Positions 8,123 to 17,472 of a stretch of DNA of 64,000 nucleotides are shown here, one piece after another. The notes under the pieces are model-generated. The model was given only the letters and a program-made list of their open reading frames with translations, had not been told where the DNA came from and searched no databases. The position numbers were made by a program, and so were the translations under genes. Source of the DNA: Chitinophagaceae bacterium (lineage in GTDB: Bacteria > Bacteroidota > Bacteroidia > Chitinophagales > Chitinophagaceae); the NCBI GenBank assembly GCA_016719015.1, contig JADKAZ010000002.1, positions 62,001-126,000 on the forward strand, in the 5' to 3' direction. The first letter of the stretch is position 1; each line of letters starts with the position of its first letter.

Positions 8123-8962
8123 TTATTGTCCGAAGGTGTAATTGTATTCTATTTTACCTGTAAGTTGTTTGTCATCATTGAAAAGAGCCTCTTTGGTTTT
8201 TAGTCCTTTTTCATCGTAAATATATCGCCAGATAAGATAGCCGAGGGTGAGGCTTGAAGTAGTGGTTATTTTTTGGATTACCCGGTCGTTTTCATCATAC
8301 TCAAACAAAACATCGGGCAGCAGTTTTTTTGCTTTGTTATTATATCTTACAATATCGGAGAGACGTTTTTTATCATCATAATAATAATAGATGGTGCCTG
8401 TTTCAATTCCTCTTCTTATTGTTTTTTCATCACCGGTGTTACCATCTTCATCTGGTGCAAATCGAATTTCAAGACTATCAGTAGTATTAATGATGCGCCA
8501 CATTTTCTCTGGTTTGCCTGCTGTATTATAAATCCATTGATGAACCTCTGTTTGATTAAAGTCGCTGGCAGCATCTTTTGTAGTATTCTGCACTTTGCTT
8601 ATCCGGCCATCTCCATCATATTGATAAGTTGTTGTACTCTCCACCGCCGTTGAAGAATCCGTCATATTTACAATTCTTCCCTGGTTATCAAAACGGTAAT
8701 AAATAAGGGTTTTGTTTAAATTGGTAATCGTAGTTGATTTAAGGGCCATTCCATTTTCTCTTACCTCATGAAATTCCGAAAAATCAGTTGCTTTTGCGCC
8801 CCGTTGATCGAACCCTGTACCGGATATAGTTCTTACTTTGTTAGTAAGGTAGGTTTTCATGAGCCGGTTGGTTTCCCGGGTATTGATAATATCGTTGTAA
8901 TAATACTGTGCCTGCAGGGCAAGCGAACTAAATAGAAGAATGGGTAATAGAATGGTTTTCAT
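8123..8962 (-). CDS. Secreted YD-repeat (RHS-like) protein
   Basis: A 279-residue exported protein. The signal peptide (MKTILLPILLFSSLALQAQ) ends near residue 19. The mature part is made of beta-hairpin YD-type repeats: YRFDNQGRIVNMTD, YQYDGDGRISKVQ, YYYDDKKRLSDIVRY, FEYDENDRVIQKI and YIYDEKGLKTKE. This is the short Bacteroidota 'RHS-like' architecture without a toxin C-terminus. ATG 8962 is chosen because it begins the signal peptide; the longer frame uses TTG at 8989. The function is unknown; the repeats suggest a beta-rich, perhaps sugar-binding surface or periplasmic protein. Confidence 0.82.
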   Translation of the reverse strand: MKTILLPILLFSSLALQAQYYYNDIINTRETNRLMKTYLTNKVRTISGTGFDQRGAKATDFSEFHEVRENGMALKSTTITNLNKTLIYYRFDNQGRIVNMTDSSTAVESTTTYQYDGDGRISKVQNTTKDAASDFNQTEVHQWIYNTAGKPEKMWRIINTTDSLEIRFAPDEDGNTGDEKTIRRGIETGTIYYYYDDKKRLSDIVRYNNKAKKLLPDVLFEYDENDRVIQKITTTSSLTLGYLIWRYIYDEKGLKTKEALFNDDKQLTGKIEYNYTFGQ

Positions 8963-9147
8963 ACCGGTGATATTGCTTTTGCTGATCAAAGTTACCTTAA
9001 TTGTTCAGTAACGAAAAAGAAAGGGTTCTTGTATTTTTTGTACTTACCTGTACTACGAAGCCATGTCCTGAAAATAAATAAGTCAAAAAAGTATCTAAAA
9101 TTATCCTCTTTGTATTGGCGTAGTAGTATTTTTAAGAAAAAATTACC

Positions 9148-10227
9148 TTGTCTCATATACCACAGCGAAAAGAAAAGGATTGCCTGAACTGTGGTACAAT
9201 AGTAGAAGGCCGTTATTGCCAGCACTGTGGCCAGGAGAATGTAGTGCCGAAGGAAACTTTCTGGCACATGGTTACCCATTTTTTTTACGATATCACTCAT
9301 TTTGACAGTAACTTTTTCCATACCATACATCATCTTATTTTAAAACCCGGCTTTTTATCAAAAGAGTATATGATTGGACGCCGGGTCAGTTATCTGCACC
9401 CTATAAAAATGTATGTTTTTTCTTCAGCCATATTCTTTTTATTCTTTTTTTCATTTTTTGCACCCAAAATAAAAGAACCGGCTAATTTAAATACACCTAT
9501 TTCACCTGCAGAGAGAGTGTCATACATTGAAAGGTTGCAAACGGCTTTGCTAAAAGATACCGCTAATATAAGTTTGAAAGAAAGTCTTGCCTATGCAAAA
9601 GATACCAGCCATGAAATTACACCCAAAGATAAATTTGAGTTTGAAGACGAAGGACAGGGAATTATATCTTTTGCCGGCCACAATTACAGCCGGTGGGAAG
9701 AATATGATTCCATGCAGCAACTAAAGCCGGTAAATAAAAGAGATGGCTGGTTAAGAAGGAGAATAGTACGTAAAAGCATAGATATTAATAACGCCTTTAA
9801 AGAAGACCCAAAAGGAACCACTAAGAAATTTACAAACAGTATTCTCCACCGCTTGCCTTATATGTTGTTTGTTTCGCTTCCCTTGTTTGCACTTATACTC
9901 CGGCTGGTGTACATAAGAAGAAAGCAATTCTATTTTGCTGATCATGGCGTATTTACAATCCATCTTTATGTATTCAGTTTTATATTGCTCCTGCTGGTGT
10001 TTACTTTAGGGGAATTGGAAGATGCCACAGGCTGGGGCTTCCTCGATTACCTGGTGGGATTGCTGTTCTTATTATTATTCTTTTACCTGTATAAGGCTAT
10101 GCGAAATTTTTACGGTCAAAGCAGGGGGAAGACATTTTTAAAATTTTTATTTGTTGCATTGATTTCGATTATTATGATGCTGATTTTATTTACTTTATTT
10201 ATGTTTTTCTCTGCGGTTACTTTTTAA
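9148..10227 (+). CDS. DUF3667 membrane protein with N-terminal zinc ribbon
   Basis: A 359-residue protein. The first 30 residues hold a zinc ribbon (CLNCGTIVEG, YCQHCGQEN), followed by the DUF3667 signature THFFYDITHFDSNFFHTIHHL, LKPGFLSKEYMIGRR and VSYLHPIKMYVFSSAIFF. The first helix is near residues 92-108. A soluble loop of about 110 residues follows, then four helices between about 230 and 357. No ATG exists before the ribbon; TTG 9148 is the first usable start after the in-frame TAA at 9133, so a TTG start is inferred. The family is Bacteroidota-wide and of unknown function. It is 11 bp from mazG. Confidence 0.83.
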   Translation: MSHIPQRKEKDCLNCGTIVEGRYCQHCGQENVVPKETFWHMVTHFFYDITHFDSNFFHTIHHLILKPGFLSKEYMIGRRVSYLHPIKMYVFSSAIFFLFFFSFFAPKIKEPANLNTPISPAERVSYIERLQTALLKDTANISLKESLAYAKDTSHEITPKDKFEFEDEGQGIISFAGHNYSRWEEYDSMQQLKPVNKRDGWLRRRIVRKSIDINNAFKEDPKGTTKKFTNSILHRLPYMLFVSLPLFALILRLVYIRRKQFYFADHGVFTIHLYVFSFILLLLVFTLGELEDATGWGFLDYLVGLLFLLLFFYLYKAMRNFYGQSRGKTFLKFLFVALISIIMMLILFTLFMFFSAVTF

Positions 10228-10238
10228 ATAATAAAAAT

Positions 10239-11012
10239 ATGAGTGATACTAACGGGGATACATTTTTACGTCTGGTAAAGATAATGGATGAATTGAGGGA
10301 ACAATGTCCATGGGACAGGAAACAAACCATACAGTCCCTCAGGCAAATGACGATTGAAGAAACTTATGAGCTGGCTGATGCAATTACCGATGAGGATTGG
10401 ACAGGTATCAAAGAGGAGTTAGGAGATATGTTACTCCACATCGTTTTTTATGCAAAAATTGGCAGCGAACAAAAGAAATTTGAACTGGATGAAGTAATAA
10501 ACGGTATTTGCGAAAAACTCATATCCCGGCACCCCCATATCTACAGCGATGTTAAAGTAAACGATGCAGAAGACGTAAAGAAAAACTGGGAGAAACTGAA
10601 ACTAAAAGAAGGTAAGAAGTCGGTGATTGAAGGAGTGCCGAAATCATTACCTGCAACAGTAAAAGCTATGCGGTTACAGGAGAAGGCAAAACAGGTGGGT
10701 TTTGAATGGGATAATAAGGAACAGGTTTGGGAAAAAGTAGAAGAGGAAATAAGTGAGCTCAAAGAAGCTATTGCCGGTGGCAGCCAGGTCAAAACAGAAG
10801 AGGAGTTTGGCGATGTGATATTCTCGTTAATCAATTATGCACGGTTTTTGCAGGTGGATGCTGAAAATGCACTGGAAAAAACAAATAAAAAATTCATTCA
10901 CCGGTTTACTAAGATGGAGGAAGAGGCCTTGCAAAGCGGCAAAAGCCTTTCCGATATGACTTTGCAGGAAATGGATGCAATCTGGAACCTCATTAAACAA
11001 CAGCGGCCATAG
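10239..11012 (+). CDS. mazG: Nucleoside triphosphate pyrophosphohydrolase MazG
   Basis: A 257-residue house-cleaning NTP pyrophosphatase, close to the 263 residues of E. coli MazG. It has two MazG domains. The first starts with LREQCPWDRKQTIQSLRQMTIEETYELADAI and has the downstream EELGDMLLHIVFYAKI helix. The second has GFEWDNKEQVWEKVEEEISELKEAI and EEFGDVIFSLINYAR. The E-E-x-x-E and E-x-x-D metal-binding sets are visible in both. It hydrolyses (d)NTPs to NMP and PPi. It is the middle gene of a tight tandem, 11 bp after the DUF3667 gene and two bases before the giant kinase. Confidence 0.95.
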   Translation: MSDTNGDTFLRLVKIMDELREQCPWDRKQTIQSLRQMTIEETYELADAITDEDWTGIKEELGDMLLHIVFYAKIGSEQKKFELDEVINGICEKLISRHPHIYSDVKVNDAEDVKKNWEKLKLKEGKKSVIEGVPKSLPATVKAMRLQEKAKQVGFEWDNKEQVWEKVEEEISELKEAIAGGSQVKTEEEFGDVIFSLINYARFLQVDAENALEKTNKKFIHRFTKMEEEALQSGKSLSDMTLQEMDAIWNLIKQQRP

Positions 11013-11014
11013 TA

Positions 11015-14000
11015 TTGAAATCACCTTTTAAAAATATCCTGTTAAGCAAATATATTTTGCTGCTACTGGCGGTACTATTATTTGTCTTGTCTTTTTTATT
11101 CAATAAGCTGTATGAGAACCGTTCATCTGTTGCACAGGAAGTAAAATCAGCTGAAACCTATATCAAGAAGCAACACGATGATTTTGCCTCATTTTGTAAG
11201 GATACTTCATTGATTCGTAAATTACTTGCCAGGTCTGAAACGTTGAATGAATTCAATTCTCTTGCTGAAAAGAAGTATGGCCTGTATATTTTTTCAATAG
11301 ATGATTTTGGGGCTCCCACCATGCGATTTTGGAATGACCAACTGGTAGTGCCACCAGATGCAATACTGACAGCTGAGGATGGAGAGTATTTTTCCAAAGA
11401 ATTAAATGGTTGGTATTATGTTGTCAGGAAAACAATACCCGATAATAGCAGGGAAGGTAAATTGTTATCCATTGCAATGGTTCCCGTTCGGTCTGAGTTT
11501 TTTATTACTACTGATTATCTCCCGGAAAGTTTTTTTTACAGCCATTCTGCTGATAAGAGAGTACGGATAAGTGAAACGGCCTCGGACTTTCCCGTAAAAG
11601 CGATTTCAGGTAAAATTCTTTTTTACCTCGATAAAAAAACTGCCGTCGCGGTTCCGTATAATGACAGACGAACAATTCTTTTGCGATTTGGTGGAGTACT
11701 TCTACTTTTTCTTTTTATTCATCTGTTGACAGAATCTATTGCCCAAAAAAATGGGAAGTGGAGATCGATAGCTTTGCTTGCAGCTTTATTAATATTAATC
11801 CGTTTAACGACTTACTATTTTCCTTCCATTTTGAATCTTAGGCAGTTTGAGTTATTTAGTCCCTTGATTTATGGCTCCAATGCTATTCAGCGATCATTGG
11901 GAGATTTATTAATTAATGCTGTTCTGTTTTGCTGGGTGGTACTCTTTGCGTGGTCTAAACTACGTTATACAGAAAATCTAACGGAGCAATTTTCTATCCG
12001 CATTAAATGGATAACAAGTATAGTTTCATTATGCCTGTTAATATTTTCAACTTTTATTTTGGCTACTGTCATCCGAAGCCTGGTAGCTGATTCTAAAATT
12101 TCATTTGATGTCACCAATTTTTTCAGCCTTAATCGTTTTACGGTAGCTGGCTTCTTTGTACTGGCTTGCCTTTCTTTATCTTATTACTACTTCTCTCAAT
12201 TATTATTCCGGCTTATTTTTCCTGTGGTTACGGGAAAAGACTATCTCGTTTACTTCGCTATTAGTTTTGTAGGGTTAGTTTATCTCACCAGCCGTTCTGG
12301 TCATCCTGATGTATTGTTTTACCTCCCTGTCTTACTGTGGTTGCTTATGTATACATGGCTTGTCAACAGGAAAGGGATGATATTTAACAGAATCCGGATT
12401 AATATTGCTGGTATTCTTTCCTGGATATTTATCTTTTCAGTTTCTATTACCGCAATCATGTTTTCTCAAAACAGGAAAGTAGAGTGGGAGAGAAGAAAAC
12501 TGATTGCAGAAAAACTGGCAATGCAAACTGACCCTGCCGGAGAGCGGTTGATGAGCATTGCTATCCGGTACCTGGATAACGACTTTCTCACTGATAATTT
12601 TAATCGCTTTGTGGATGAGGATCAGAATGGAAAGTTGAGAGATAGTATCATTACTGATAGTTATAGTGGTTTTCTTGATAAGTATGATACCCGGTTGTAT
12701 GTCTATGACTCAGCTGATAAGCCGTTGCATAACGAAGACCCGCTGTCTTATGAATCATTAAATACGATTTTGACGGTACAGTCAAAACCAACTGAAACAG
12801 AAGGGTTGTATTACTACGAAACTTCTTTCGATAAATTTAATTACATAACCCGGCGGGATGTATTAGATACTGGTAATAAGAAACTCGGTTCTTTTTTCAT
12901 TGTATCTAATTCAAAGAATTACAGCCGGGATGCGTTATTCCCGGAATTGTTTCGCCAGTTTAAAGCAATTGATCCCGAAAACTCACCTATTTATTCCAAT
13001 GCAATATTTGATAGCCTCCGATTAATATCGCCCCCGGGTAACTATCCTTTTCCAATCTGGTTAACAGCCAGTGAGGTTCCTAAAGAAGAATTTCAGCAAC
13101 GAAAAAATGGTGATTATGATGAACTCTGGTATAATGCCGGTAACGAGAAAATAGTGGTTATTGCAAGAAAAAAGCAGGCAACGATTGAAACAATTACACT
13201 TTTTTCTTACATTTTTTGTTCTTTCCTTTTCCTGGTAGTATTTGTGCAATTAATTTCACTTATTCTTAAAACGGGTTATAATTGGATGGGTATCCGAAAG
13301 CTATTCCAGTTAAATATCCGTTCGCAGGTACATGGTACGATTATTTTTATCAGTCTTTTTTCATTCCTTGTAATTGGTGCTGCTACCATCTCCTTCTTTA
13401 TCAGCCGGAATAAACAGAGTAATAATGAAAAACTGAGCCGGACCATGAAGATCATGGTCAATGAAATGGAAAAGAAAATGTCTGACCATAATACCTTTGA
13501 TGACGTAATTAAAATTTATGATTCAGTCTCCAATCAGGGGCTGCAAAAATTGGTGGATGAAGTTTCTGATATACATGGTGTAGATGTGAACGTATATGAT
13601 CTTGAAGGGGACCTGCAGGTTTCATCAGAAGCCAATGTGTATACCAAAGGTGTATTGAGTAAGAAAATCGATCCCACTGCCTTTTACCATCTGGACAGGT
13701 TGCGGCAGGTACAACACTCACAGGAGGAAAAAATTGGTAATTTTTCTTATCTCAGTATTTATTCACCCGTACGGGATGATGAAGGGAAAGTGTATGCCTA
13801 TATTAATATTCCCTATTTCACATCAAGACCTGAATTACGGCAGGAAATTTCCAACTTCCTTGTTACCATTATTAATCTTAATGCATTTATCTTCCTCATT
13901 GCGGGATTGATTGCTTTGTTCATTACCAACCGTATCACTAATTCTTTCTCTATTATCAGTGATAAGATGCGGGAAGTAAACCTGGGGCAGATGAATGAGC

Positions 14001-14773
14001 AAATAACATGGAACCGTAATGATGAGATTGGTGAATTGGTACTGGAGTATAATAAAATGGTTGATAAATTAGGAGAGAGTGCTATGGCGTTAGCCAAAAG
14101 TGAAAGAGAAGGTGCCTGGCGGGAAATGGCCCGGCAAGTGGCACATGAAATAAAAAATCCGCTGACTCCGATGAAACTGAGCATACAGTATTTGCAGAAG
14201 GCAATAAATAATAATCAGCCGAATGTAAAAGAGCTATCAAGTAGTGTGGCCAATACGTTAGTGGAACAGATTGACCACCTTTCAAAAATTGCAGCTGATT
14301 TTTCTCAGTTTGCCAATATTGGTATTACCCAGGTCGAATTGTTAGACCTGCATGATGTGATTAGCTCATTGAAGGATTTGTACCAGCCCAATCAGCAGGT
14401 TGATATGGTTTGGTATCCTGTTAACGACAGAATAATGGTGAATGCAGACAAGACCCAGATGAACCGGCTTTTCACTAATCTGTTTACAAATGCCGTGGAA
14501 GCCTGTAAGGATAACGCTAACTGTAAAATTGAAATCAATGAAAAAAGAGAAGCGGATAAAATTATCATTAGTATAAAAGACAATGGTGAGGGAATTCCTG
14601 TTGAAACTCAGCAACGTATTTTTATTCCCAACTTTACTACCAAATCATCCGGTACCGGCCTGGGCCTGGCAATGTGCAAAGGAATTGTAGAACAAGCCAA
14701 GGGAAGGATATGGTTTGAAACAGAAGAGGCCCGGGGCACCATTTTTTATGTGGAATTACCTTTGGTCAATTGA
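11015..14773 (+). CDS. Large NtrY-like membrane histidine kinase
   Basis: A 1252-residue kinase. TTG 11015 is the start, two bases after the mazG stop, so translation is probably coupled. The first helix is at about 10-30, a periplasmic domain reaches about 225, and a cluster of helices follows to about 480. A second extracytoplasmic region reaches about 725, and further helices lie near 730-795 and 950-972. HAMP follows (ITNSFSIISDKMREVNLG). The phosphoacceptor is His1044 in MARQVAHEIKNPLTPMKLS, the NtrY-type H box. ATPase boxes are NLFTNAVEAC, DNGEGIP and GTGLGLAMCKGI. No response regulator is adjacent. The hydrophobic N-terminal half is unusually large for the family. Confidence 0.93.
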   Translation: MKSPFKNILLSKYILLLLAVLLFVLSFLFNKLYENRSSVAQEVKSAETYIKKQHDDFASFCKDTSLIRKLLARSETLNEFNSLAEKKYGLYIFSIDDFGAPTMRFWNDQLVVPPDAILTAEDGEYFSKELNGWYYVVRKTIPDNSREGKLLSIAMVPVRSEFFITTDYLPESFFYSHSADKRVRISETASDFPVKAISGKILFYLDKKTAVAVPYNDRRTILLRFGGVLLLFLFIHLLTESIAQKNGKWRSIALLAALLILIRLTTYYFPSILNLRQFELFSPLIYGSNAIQRSLGDLLINAVLFCWVVLFAWSKLRYTENLTEQFSIRIKWITSIVSLCLLIFSTFILATVIRSLVADSKISFDVTNFFSLNRFTVAGFFVLACLSLSYYYFSQLLFRLIFPVVTGKDYLVYFAISFVGLVYLTSRSGHPDVLFYLPVLLWLLMYTWLVNRKGMIFNRIRINIAGILSWIFIFSVSITAIMFSQNRKVEWERRKLIAEKLAMQTDPAGERLMSIAIRYLDNDFLTDNFNRFVDEDQNGKLRDSIITDSYSGFLDKYDTRLYVYDSADKPLHNEDPLSYESLNTILTVQSKPTETEGLYYYETSFDKFNYITRRDVLDTGNKKLGSFFIVSNSKNYSRDALFPELFRQFKAIDPENSPIYSNAIFDSLRLISPPGNYPFPIWLTASEVPKEEFQQRKNGDYDELWYNAGNEKIVVIARKKQATIETITLFSYIFCSFLFLVVFVQLISLILKTGYNWMGIRKLFQLNIRSQVHGTIIFISLFSFLVIGAATISFFISRNKQSNNEKLSRTMKIMVNEMEKKMSDHNTFDDVIKIYDSVSNQGLQKLVDEVSDIHGVDVNVYDLEGDLQVSSEANVYTKGVLSKKIDPTAFYHLDRLRQVQHSQEEKIGNFSYLSIYSPVRDDEGKVYAYINIPYFTSRPELRQEISNFLVTIINLNAFIFLIAGLIALFITNRITNSFSIISDKMREVNLGQMNEQITWNRNDEIGELVLEYNKMVDKLGESAMALAKSEREGAWREMARQVAHEIKNPLTPMKLSIQYLQKAINNNQPNVKELSSSVANTLVEQIDHLSKIAADFSQFANIGITQVELLDLHDVISSLKDLYQPNQQVDMVWYPVNDRIMVNADKTQMNRLFTNLFTNAVEACKDNANCKIEINEKREADKIIISIKDNGEGIPVETQQRIFIPNFTTKSSGTGLGLAMCKGIVEQAKGRIWFETEEARGTIFYVELPLVN

Positions 14774-14834
14774 TTTAACAACTTAGTATCATTGATGTCT
14801 CTCCTTCATACCTTTAAGTAACAAACAGCAGCAC

Positions 14835-16715
14835 ATGAAACGTATAATCTTTTTGCTATTTATTTCCTTCTCAACTTTTGTTTCCAATTCTCAACAAACA
14901 CAAAAACCTCCGCTACACGGAAAAAACTGGATGGCCATTACCGGCAAGCCCTTGGCTGCAACGGCAGGGTCAATGATTTTTCAACAGGGTGGCAATGCAG
15001 TAGATGCTGCCTGTGCTATGCTGGCATCTACCTGCACCATGTGGGATGTACTTAGCTGGGGAGGTGAAACACAGGCATTGATCTATAATCCCAAAACGAA
15101 AAAAGTAATTGCCATTAATGCATTGGGTGTGGCGCCAACCGGTGCTACAGTTGATTTTTTTAAAAGCAAAGGCTATTCATTTCCCCCTGAATACGGACCA
15201 TTAGCAGCAATTACTCCGGGCACGGTGGGAGGTTTGTGTCACATGCTGGCGCAATACGGAACAATGAGTTTGGAACAGGTATTAAAACCAGCGATGCAAT
15301 TAGCAGCTGGTTATCCCATAGATGCACAAACGGCTAACTCAATGGAAAGAGGGAAGGAGAGAATTAAGGAATGGCCATATAGCAAGAAAGTATTCCTGCC
15401 TCATACCGGAGAGAAAAGAGAAGCACCGGAGGCAGGTGAAATTTTTGTGCAAAAAGAACTACTGGCTACACTTACAAAAATGATAGAAACAGAAAGAGCC
15501 GCTTTGAAAAATAAGAAGAACCGTAAGGAAGCAATCATGGCAGCTAATGACAGATTTTATAAAGGCGATATTGCTAAAGAATTTGTAAGAGGTTGTAAGG
15601 AGCAAGGAGGTTTGATAACACTGGAAGATCTTGCTAAATGGAAGCCCATAGAAGAAGAACCACTTTCAGTAAATTATAAAGGGATAGAAGTATACAAACT
15701 GCAACAATGGACACAGGGACCGGCCTTGTTACAATCATTGAACATCTTAGAGAACTTTGATTTGAAAAAAATGGGTTACAACAGTTCAAAGTATATCCAT
15801 ACAGTTTACCAGGCCATGAACCTTGCTTTTGCAGACCGGGATTTTTATTATGGCGATCCATATTTTGCTCCGGCGGAACCTATAAAAGGATTGCTGAACA
15901 AAGAATATGCAAAGCAAAGAGCTGCTTTAGTAAAGTCTGATTTGAATGATCCAGGTATTAGTCCCGGAGATCCTTATCCTTTTGAAGGGAGAACCAATCC
16001 TTATACTGAATTGCTGAAAAAATGGAATACCGCTGGTGATGGGGAGAGAAATTTTGTTCCTGCACATGATTCAACCGGCACTGCAATGATAGATGAATTA
16101 TATATGGAAAGATTATGGATGGGGACCACTTCAGTAGAAGCAGCAGATAAAGATGGCTGGGTTGTTTCCATAACACCAAGTGGTGGATGGTTGCCTGCAT
16201 GTATTGCCGGTAACACCGGTGTGGGAATGAGTCAGCGGCTACAGAGCTTTGTACTGGATGCTTCCATCAATCCTTTTAATGTAATAGAGCCAGGTAAACG
16301 GCCACGGGTTACACTAACGCCTACCATGGCATTGAAAGACGGTAAACCATTTTTATCTTTTGCGGTACAAGGTGGCGATACACAAGATCAGAATCTGTTA
16401 CAGTTCTTTCTCAACATGGTGGAGTTTAATATGACGGTCCAACAGGCTTGTGAAGCTGCCAATATAAATAGTAACCAGTTATGGCTCTCTCTCGGCGGAA
16501 CAAAAATGGATGACCGCAAACCAAGACCCGGAGAAATTCTGGTAAGTAATACAACACCCGAAGCAGTAAGAAACGAACTAAAAATTATGGGTTATAAGGT
16601 TACCACCGGCAACCGCACCAGCGGACCAATCAATGCAATCTATTTTGACTGGAAGCACGGTAGCTTCTGGGGTGGCAGCAGTAATAATGGAGAGGATTAC
16701 GGAATAGGATGGTAG
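14835..16715 (+). CDS. Gamma-glutamyltransferase family protein (exported)
   Basis: A 626-residue Ntn-hydrolase with a signal peptide (MKRIIFLLFISFSTFVSNSQQ). The large-subunit start GKPLAATAGSMIFQQGGNAVDAACAM is characteristic of gamma-glutamyltransferases. Self-cleavage would occur before Thr431 in MGTTSVEAADKDGWVVS, producing the N-terminal nucleophile. The usual TTHxSVVDKDG is altered: His and the following residues are Ser-Val-Glu, and the typical Gly-Gly and Asn-Pro substrate residues are less conserved. The substrate may therefore differ from glutathione. The protein is likely periplasmic. It stands alone, 61 bp after the kinase gene. Confidence 0.9.
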   Translation: MKRIIFLLFISFSTFVSNSQQTQKPPLHGKNWMAITGKPLAATAGSMIFQQGGNAVDAACAMLASTCTMWDVLSWGGETQALIYNPKTKKVIAINALGVAPTGATVDFFKSKGYSFPPEYGPLAAITPGTVGGLCHMLAQYGTMSLEQVLKPAMQLAAGYPIDAQTANSMERGKERIKEWPYSKKVFLPHTGEKREAPEAGEIFVQKELLATLTKMIETERAALKNKKNRKEAIMAANDRFYKGDIAKEFVRGCKEQGGLITLEDLAKWKPIEEEPLSVNYKGIEVYKLQQWTQGPALLQSLNILENFDLKKMGYNSSKYIHTVYQAMNLAFADRDFYYGDPYFAPAEPIKGLLNKEYAKQRAALVKSDLNDPGISPGDPYPFEGRTNPYTELLKKWNTAGDGERNFVPAHDSTGTAMIDELYMERLWMGTTSVEAADKDGWVVSITPSGGWLPACIAGNTGVGMSQRLQSFVLDASINPFNVIEPGKRPRVTLTPTMALKDGKPFLSFAVQGGDTQDQNLLQFFLNMVEFNMTVQQACEAANINSNQLWLSLGGTKMDDRKPRPGEILVSNTTPEAVRNELKIMGYKVTTGNRTSGPINAIYFDWKHGSFWGGSSNNGEDYGIGW

Positions 16716-16740
16716 GGGAGTGAATAATGTACAGATGATC

Positions 16741-16762
16741 TTGCCTGCCGTCAGGCAGGCAA
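16741..16762. repeat. Palindromic repeat of the GCCTGCC/GGCAGGC type
   Basis: TTGCCTGC and GCAGGCAA form an eight-base perfect stem around CGTCAG, in the gap after the gamma-glutamyltransferase gene. Its core is shared with the palindrome at 45621-45639 and with a decayed copy near 35191. It may serve as a terminator-like structure, but no T run follows. Confidence 0.6.
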
Positions 16763-16797
16763 GGAATAGTGAATGATGAAGTGGCAGAACTCCGCTG

Positions 16798-17145
16798 TTA
16801 TAATTTTTGGTATGCTGCTTCCAGATTTTGTGCGGCCTGTCGGGGAAAAGTAACATCATTGGCAAATACAAATACATCATCGGGCTGGTGTTCTTTTTCA
16901 GCAGCCAGGTTTTCCCATTTTTGTGACCATTCTGTATAGTGAGTAATTAAAGACTGTGCATCTTTCTGTAATTCTTCTGGTAACAGTTGTTGATTCTCTA
17001 TAAGTAATTTTAATGCATTGCTGTTATACAATTTTAATTGCTGGGCATGATGGAATGTTTTTCCCGCATCTAAATATTGGTGGTAGGCTAAGGTGGATTT
17101 GTTGAAGATTGTAATAAGTGATTCGAAAAATTCTAACATTTTCAT
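16798..17145 (-). CDS. Hypothetical helical protein
   Basis: A 115-residue cytosolic protein starting at ATG 17145 (MKMLEFFESLITIFNKSTLAYHQYLDAG). It is almost entirely helical by composition, with no signal peptide, cysteine or catalytic motif. Its charged Gln/Lys/Glu-rich pattern (QQLLPEELQKDAQSLITHYTEWSQKW) suggests a small helical bundle. It is isolated, convergent with the gamma-glutamyltransferase gene, and 327 bp from the next gene. I do not recognise the family. Codon use looks like that of its neighbours. Confidence 0.65.
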   Translation of the reverse strand: MKMLEFFESLITIFNKSTLAYHQYLDAGKTFHHAQQLKLYNSNALKLLIENQQLLPEELQKDAQSLITHYTEWSQKWENLAAEKEHQPDDVFVFANDVTFPRQAAQNLEAAYQKL

Positions 17146-17472
17146 AAGAGGTTACTTTAGGGTAGTAGTATCGTAAACTATTATAGCTGTCTTGTAATGT
17201 TTAAAAACCTAGTTTTATTGTAAGAATCTCAAGGTATCATGGCCACCATTAACTTAATCATTGAAGTATCGGGTTTAATGCCATTAGGGTCAGAAATTTG
17301 CCTCGTCAGAATTGCTGAGTTTTTTTGAAAGGTAGAAAATTTGATGAATCTCATTGCGCCACGCTTTGAGCGTCCTCATCTGTTTGATAAATGATGTTCT
17401 CCTCCTTTCTAAACGAAAAATAAACAACAAAAATAAGGAATTGAAATATCTTATTTGATGCAAGCATATTGA
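17146..17472. other. Gap of 327 bases without a supported gene
   Basis: No tRNA, clear terminator or conserved gene was seen. One 29-codon frame (17239-17328, plus strand) has no recognisable features. The segment presumably holds the promoter of the minus-strand gene at 17145 and the 3' region of polX. Confidence 0.5.

Noticed and set aside
8992..9333. A 113-codon minus-strand frame overlapping the start of the DUF3667 gene
   Set aside because: Its composition is unlike a protein family I know and most of it is antisense to the well-supported zinc-ribbon region of the DUF3667 protein.
17239..17328. A 29-codon plus-strand frame in the 17-kb gap
   Set aside because: No promoter box, signal or recognisable motif supports it.
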